The notes under the pieces are model-generated. The model searched no databases, was not told the DNA's origin, and saw only the letters and a program-made list of their open reading frames with translations. Shown piece by piece: positions 9,214 through 12,012 of a stretch of 12,012 nt of DNA. Origin of the DNA: Candidatus Rokubacteria bacterium RIFCSPLOWO2_02_FULL_72_37 (lineage in GTDB: Bacteria; Methylomirabilota; Methylomirabilia; Rokubacteriales; CSP1-6); contig MGCE01000115.1 of assembly GCA_001790315.1 (NCBI GenBank), forward strand, positions 1-12,012, in the 5' to 3' direction. The translations under genes were made by a program, and so were the position numbers. Positions within the stretch are counted from its first letter, which is position 1. Each line of letters starts with the position of its first letter.

Positions 9214-10572
9214 ATGGCCCGCCCCGAGGCCGGACCCGTCATCGCGATCGTCGGCCGGCCGAACGTCGGCAAGTCCACGCTCTTCAACCGCCTGGTGGGG
9301 CGGCGCCGGGCGATCGTGCGCGACGTCCCCGGCGTGACGCGCGACCGGCTCTACGGGCACGTGACCTTCGAGCGCTGGCAGGCGACGGTCATCGACACGG
9401 GAGGTTTCGATCCGTCCTCGGCGGAGCCGCTGACCGAGGGCGTCGCGCGCCAGGTGCTCGCCGCGCTGGCGGAGGCCGACGTCGTCGTGTTCGTGGTCGA
9501 CGCGCGCGAGGGCGTCACCGCGATCGACGAGGAGATCGCGCGGACCCTCAGGCGCTCCGGCCGCCCGGTGGTCCTCGCCGCGAACAAGGTGGATGCCCCC
9601 CCCGCCGCCGGCGCGCTGGCCGAGCTGTGGCGCCTCGGCTTCGGTGAGCCCGTGTCCGTGTCCGCCGAGCACGGCCGCGGCGTCGCCGAGCTGCTGGAGA
9701 CGCTGCGCGCCCGCACGGGCGCCGTCGCGCCGGCCGCGGGCGAGGCCGCGACGCCCGTGCACGTCGCCGTCATCGGGCGGCCGAACGTCGGCAAGTCGTC
9801 CCTGGTGAACGCGATGCTCGGCGCCGAGCGCGTACTCGTCCACGAGGCTCCGGGCACGACACGCGACGCCGTGGACACGACGCTCGTCTACGAGGGGCGC
9901 ACGTACGTGCTCGTGGACACGGCGGGCATCCGCCGCAAGGGCCGCGTGCACGAGCCGCTGGAAAAGCTCGCCGTCGTCATGGCGCTGCAGAGTCTCGAGC
10001 GATGCCAGGTCGCGCTCGTCGTCCTCGACGCCGCGGAGGGCGTCACGGCGCAGGACGCGCACATCGCCGGGTATGCCCACGAGGCGGGGCGCGCGAGCGT
10101 GATCATCGTCAACAAGTGGGACCTCGTGCCGCGCGGGATGGTGCGCCGGGCGGAGGTGGTCGAGCAGATCCGCGAGCGGTTGCCCTTCCTCGACTACGCC
10201 CCCGTCTGCTTCACGAGCGCCGTGCGCGGCGACGGCATCCGCGATCTGTTCACGACCGTGGAGCAGGTCGCCGGCGAGGCGCGCCGCCGCCTCCCCGCGG
10301 CCACCGTGACCGAGGTGCTGCGGGCGGCACTCCTGCGGCGTCCGATCTCGATTCGCGGCGCGCCGCTGACGCTCGTGTCGGCCTCCCAGGTCTCCGTCGG
10401 ACCCCCGACGTTCGCCCTCCGCGTGAACCGTCCGGACGGGATCCACTTCTCGTACGCGCGCTACCTGGCGAAATCGCTCCGTCACGCGTTCGGCCTCTCC
10501 GGCTCGCCGATCCGGCTCTCGTTCCGCAAGGGGACGACGCCGCGCGCGCGGGCACGCGGGGTCCGGCGATGA
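9214..10572 (+). CDS. der: Ribosome biogenesis GTPase Der (EngA)
   Basis: Essential GTPase with two tandem G domains and a C-terminal KH-like domain, acting in 50S subunit maturation. It has 452 residues, as usual. First G domain: GRPNVGKS at 14-21, DTGGF from D61, NKVD at 124-127. Second: GRPNVGKS at 188-195, the switch APGTTRDA, DTAG from D235, RRKGRV, NKWD at 300-303. The KH-like domain covers roughly 355-440, and a basic tail follows (RKGTTPRARARG). ATG 9214 is preferred because GGGAA is 8 bases upstream; TTG 9196 is possible. The gene follows the DUF512 gene by 14 bases and overlaps the next gene by ATGA. The two P-loops share 20 identical bases, recording the domain duplication or strong codon constraint. 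Confidence 0.97.
   Translation: MARPEAGPVIAIVGRPNVGKSTLFNRLVGRRRAIVRDVPGVTRDRLYGHVTFERWQATVIDTGGFDPSSAEPLTEGVARQVLAALAEADVVVFVVDAREGVTAIDEEIARTLRRSGRPVVLAANKVDAPPAAGALAELWRLGFGEPVSVSAEHGRGVAELLETLRARTGAVAPAAGEAATPVHVAVIGRPNVGKSSLVNAMLGAERVLVHEAPGTTRDAVDTTLVYEGRTYVLVDTAGIRRKGRVHEPLEKLAVVMALQSLERCQVALVVLDAAEGVTAQDAHIAGYAHEAGRASVIIVNKWDLVPRGMVRRAEVVEQIRERLPFLDYAPVCFTSAVRGDGIRDLFTTVEQVAGEARRRLPAATVTEVLRAALLRRPISIRGAPLTLVSASQVSVGPPTFALRVNRPDGIHFSYARYLAKSLRHAFGLSGSPIRLSFRKGTTPRARARGVRR
9256..9275 (+). repeat. Direct repeat copy 1 (first Der P-loop)
   Basis: The 20 bases CGGCCGAACGTCGGCAAGTC encode RPNVGKS in the first G domain and are identical to 9778-9797, 522 bases downstream in the same reading frame. 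The similarity follows from the duplicated G domains. Confidence 0.8.
9778..9797 (+). repeat. Direct repeat copy 2 (second Der P-loop)
   Basis: Second copy of the 20-base P-loop repeat seen at 9256-9275, encoding RPNVGKS of the second G domain with exactly the same codons. Flanking bases differ. Confidence 0.8.
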
Positions 10573-11504
10573 GGAGCCGGCAGGGGGGCCTCGGCGCCGC
10601 GGCCGTCGTGGTCGGGCTCGCGCTCGTCCTCCTCGTCGGCGCGGTGGTCGTGCTCTCGAACCCGCGCCATCGCACGTTCTATCTGGAGCTCCTGACACGC
10701 GCGGGCCGGGCGCCGGGGGAGGGGGCCGCGGGCCCGGTGGACTCACGCAGGTTCCGGCTCAGGACGCCACCGGGCTTCGGCGGCGGACCGAGCGCGCCGG
10801 CGATCGCGCCGACCGCCGCGATCGCCCCGGGACACCGGGTGCCCGTCGCGGATGCGTCGGGTCGGATCCGCGTCCCGGTGGCGGATCGCCTGCCCACCCG
10901 CCTGCCCGCGGACGGCGTGCCTGCGGGGTGGGCGCTCCGGGAGTTCGCCGGACGCGCAACGGTCGAGCTGGTCCGGTCGGAGGCGGGCGTCGCCGTGCGG
11001 CTCCGGAGCGTCCACTCCTCGTTCGCCCTGTACCGCGACGTGATCGTGGATCTGCGCGAGCATCCCTTCCTCACGTGGTCGTGGAAGGTCGTGCGCCTGC
11101 CTGCGGGCGGCGATGTCCGCCAGCGCGCCAGCGACGACGAGGCGGCGCAGGTCTACGTGATCTTTCCCCGGTGGCCCTCTCCGCTCACGGCCAGCGACGT
11201 GATCGGGTACGTCTGGGACACGCGCGCCCCCGTCGGCACGCAGCTCGTGAGCCCGGTCGCCGGCAACATCCGGATCATCGTCATCGAGTCCGGACGGACG
11301 GCCCTCGACGCGTGGCAAGAGCAGCAGCGGAACGTGGCTGCCGACTACCTCGCCCTCTTCGGGCGGCCCCCGCCACGCGTCGGACAGGTCGCGCTGATGA
11401 TCGACAGCGACGACACCCGGGGAGAAGCCGAGGCGTTCTTTGGAGGGCTGGCCTTCTCGGCGGCCCGAGAACGCATGGAAAGCCCAACGTCTATGCTAAG
11501 ATGA
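10569..11504 (+). CDS. Membrane-anchored DUF3047 family protein
   Basis: Protein of unknown function, 311 residues. Residues 8-30 are one hydrophobic helix after a short basic start (MRSRQ), so it is an uncleaved anchor or a signal sequence with the rest exported. Residues 57-105 are rich in Pro, Ala and Gly, with VPVAD occurring twice. The C-terminal part (about 108-300) fits DUF3047 by my recollection of the family: WSWKV with W170 and W172, an acidic D189-D190-E191 before AAQVYVIFP, DVIGYVWDT, NIRIIVIESG, a Tyr and FGRPPPRVGQVALMIDSDDTRGEAEAFFG. No catalytic role is established that I know of. ATG 10569 overlaps the der stop as ATGA with GGGG 7 bases upstream, so it is likely co-translated with der despite an envelope location. 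An extended -10-like sequence for the next gene overlaps its stop. Confidence 0.8.
   Translation: MRSRQGGLGAAAVVVGLALVLLVGAVVVLSNPRHRTFYLELLTRAGRAPGEGAAGPVDSRRFRLRTPPGFGGGPSAPAIAPTAAIAPGHRVPVADASGRIRVPVADRLPTRLPADGVPAGWALREFAGRATVELVRSEAGVAVRLRSVHSSFALYRDVIVDLREHPFLTWSWKVVRLPAGGDVRQRASDDEAAQVYVIFPRWPSPLTASDVIGYVWDTRAPVGTQLVSPVAGNIRIIVIESGRTALDAWQEQQRNVAADYLALFGRPPPRVGQVALMIDSDDTRGEAEAFFGGLAFSAARERMESPTSMLR
11494..11502 (+). promoter_or_regulatory. Putative extended -10 promoter of the SPOR gene
   Basis: TGC-TAAGAT overlaps the last codons and stop of the DUF3047 gene. Seven bases separate it from ATG 11510, the same spacing as at miaA, so the transcript could be leaderless. An alternative hexamer, TATGCT at 11492-11497, would leave a leader of a few bases. 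No ribosome-binding site and no -35 hexamer are visible. Confidence 0.45.
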
Positions 11505-11509
11505 CGCGC

Positions 11510-12012
11510 ATGGTCGACGAGGATCGTCCAGGCGACGAGCCCGAAACCGAAGCGTACGAAGACGAAGCTCCCCGGTCGATCTTCTCGGCGATCTGGTTCC
11601 GCGTGATCGTCGTGGTGGTCGTGCTCGGTGTGGTGACCGCCGTCGCGGTCCCCTATGTGCTCGACTGGGTGAGTCCGACACCGGAGAAGGCGCCGCCAGC
11701 ACCGCCCGCGTCCATGACGACGCCACCCGCTGCGCCCCCGAGCCCTCCGGTGGCCGTCGAGTCCGCACCGGCGGGGGCCGCGAAGGCCGCCAGACCCGCA
11801 CCGGCCGCGCCCGGGAAGGCTGCTCCGGCCCACCCGCTGACCACCGCGGTGCCGGCGCCGGCCGAGCCCGGAGAAAAGGCGACGAAGGTGCCGCCTACGA
11901 GAGCCGAGCCGAGTCGCCGCGCTGCGAAGGCGGCGAAGAGCGCCGCCGGGACGTACTGGGTGCAAGTCGGCGCGTTTCGCGATGCGGCGACCGCGGAGCG
12001 CGTGGCCGAGCG
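11510..12012 (+). CDS. SPOR-domain membrane protein, 3' end beyond the window
   Basis: The reading frame is open from ATG 11510 to the window edge (167 complete codons), so the gene is partial here. The N-terminus is acidic and presumably cytosolic (residues 2-20, many Asp and Glu). One membrane helix follows at about 28-50, then a long Ala/Pro/Lys-rich low-complexity linker (about 54-146). At 148 a SPOR domain begins, TYWVQVGAFRDAATAERV, whose V-Q-V-G-A-F strand is the family hallmark. SPOR domains bind denuded peptidoglycan glycan strands at division sites, so the protein probably works in the periplasm, like DedD or FtsN, but no ortholog can be named from this fragment. No ribosome-binding site is visible; an extended -10-like element ends 7 bases before the ATG. 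The 5-base gap after the DUF3047 stop also allows read-through expression. Confidence 0.85.
   Translation, partial: MVDEDRPGDEPETEAYEDEAPRSIFSAIWFRVIVVVVVLGVVTAVAVPYVLDWVSPTPEKAPPAPPASMTTPPAAPPSPPVAVESAPAGAAKAARPAPAAPGKAAPAHPLTTAVPAPAEPGEKATKVPPTRAEPSRRAAKAAKSAAGTYWVQVGAFRDAATAERVAE

Overview
The window is a densely packed chromosomal segment of a strongly GC-rich bacterium (well above 65 % by eye, with G or C at most third codon positions). Every gene lies on the + strand. It is a housekeeping region: I see no tRNA, rRNA, CRISPR array, insertion sequence, phage gene or other accessory cargo, and no gap between genes longer than about 35 bases. A Gram-negative-type cell is likely, given the membrane-anchored SPOR protein, the DUF3047 protein and the IHF-beta-like HU protein. 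The gene order and codon bias would suit an uncultured GC-rich lineage such as Rokubacteria/Methylomirabilota or a deltaproteobacterial-type group, but that placement is inference and weak.

Layout, left to right. An HU/IHF-family DNA-bending protein (2-277) starts one base into the window. After 16 bases comes a mismatch-repair block of HIT-family nucleotide hydrolase/transferase, mutS and mutL (294-5054), joined by overlapping stop and start codons. After the 35-base gap, the largest in the window, comes a tRNA-modification/GTPase pair, miaA-hflX (5090-7311), which overlap by GTGA. After a 9-base gap come pgsA, a PDZ/radical-SAM/DUF512 protein, der and a membrane-anchored DUF3047 protein (7321-11504). 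After a 5-base gap comes a SPOR-domain protein that runs off the right edge (11510 onward).

Functionally, MutS and MutL form the mismatch-repair pair. MutL carries the endonuclease motifs, and both proteins carry candidate sliding-clamp-binding peptides, which points to the MutH-independent, clamp-directed form of repair. MiaA isopentenylates tRNA A37. HflX and Der are ribosome-associated GTPases. PgsA commits CDP-diacylglycerol to phosphatidylglycerol. The DUF3047 and SPOR proteins look like envelope proteins.

The best non-gene signal is a recurring extended -10 element, TGN-TA(G/A)(G/A)(C/A)T. It occurs exactly at three gene junctions, before miaA, pgsA and the SPOR gene. The spacing to the start codon is so short that two of the three transcripts would be leaderless. 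These elements would split the run into transcription units [HIT-mutS-mutL], [miaA-hflX], [pgsA-DUF512-der-DUF3047] and [SPOR...]. I did not find a novel multi-gene system. The two least-understood genes are the PDZ-radical SAM-DUF512 protein and the DUF3047 protein, which flank der.
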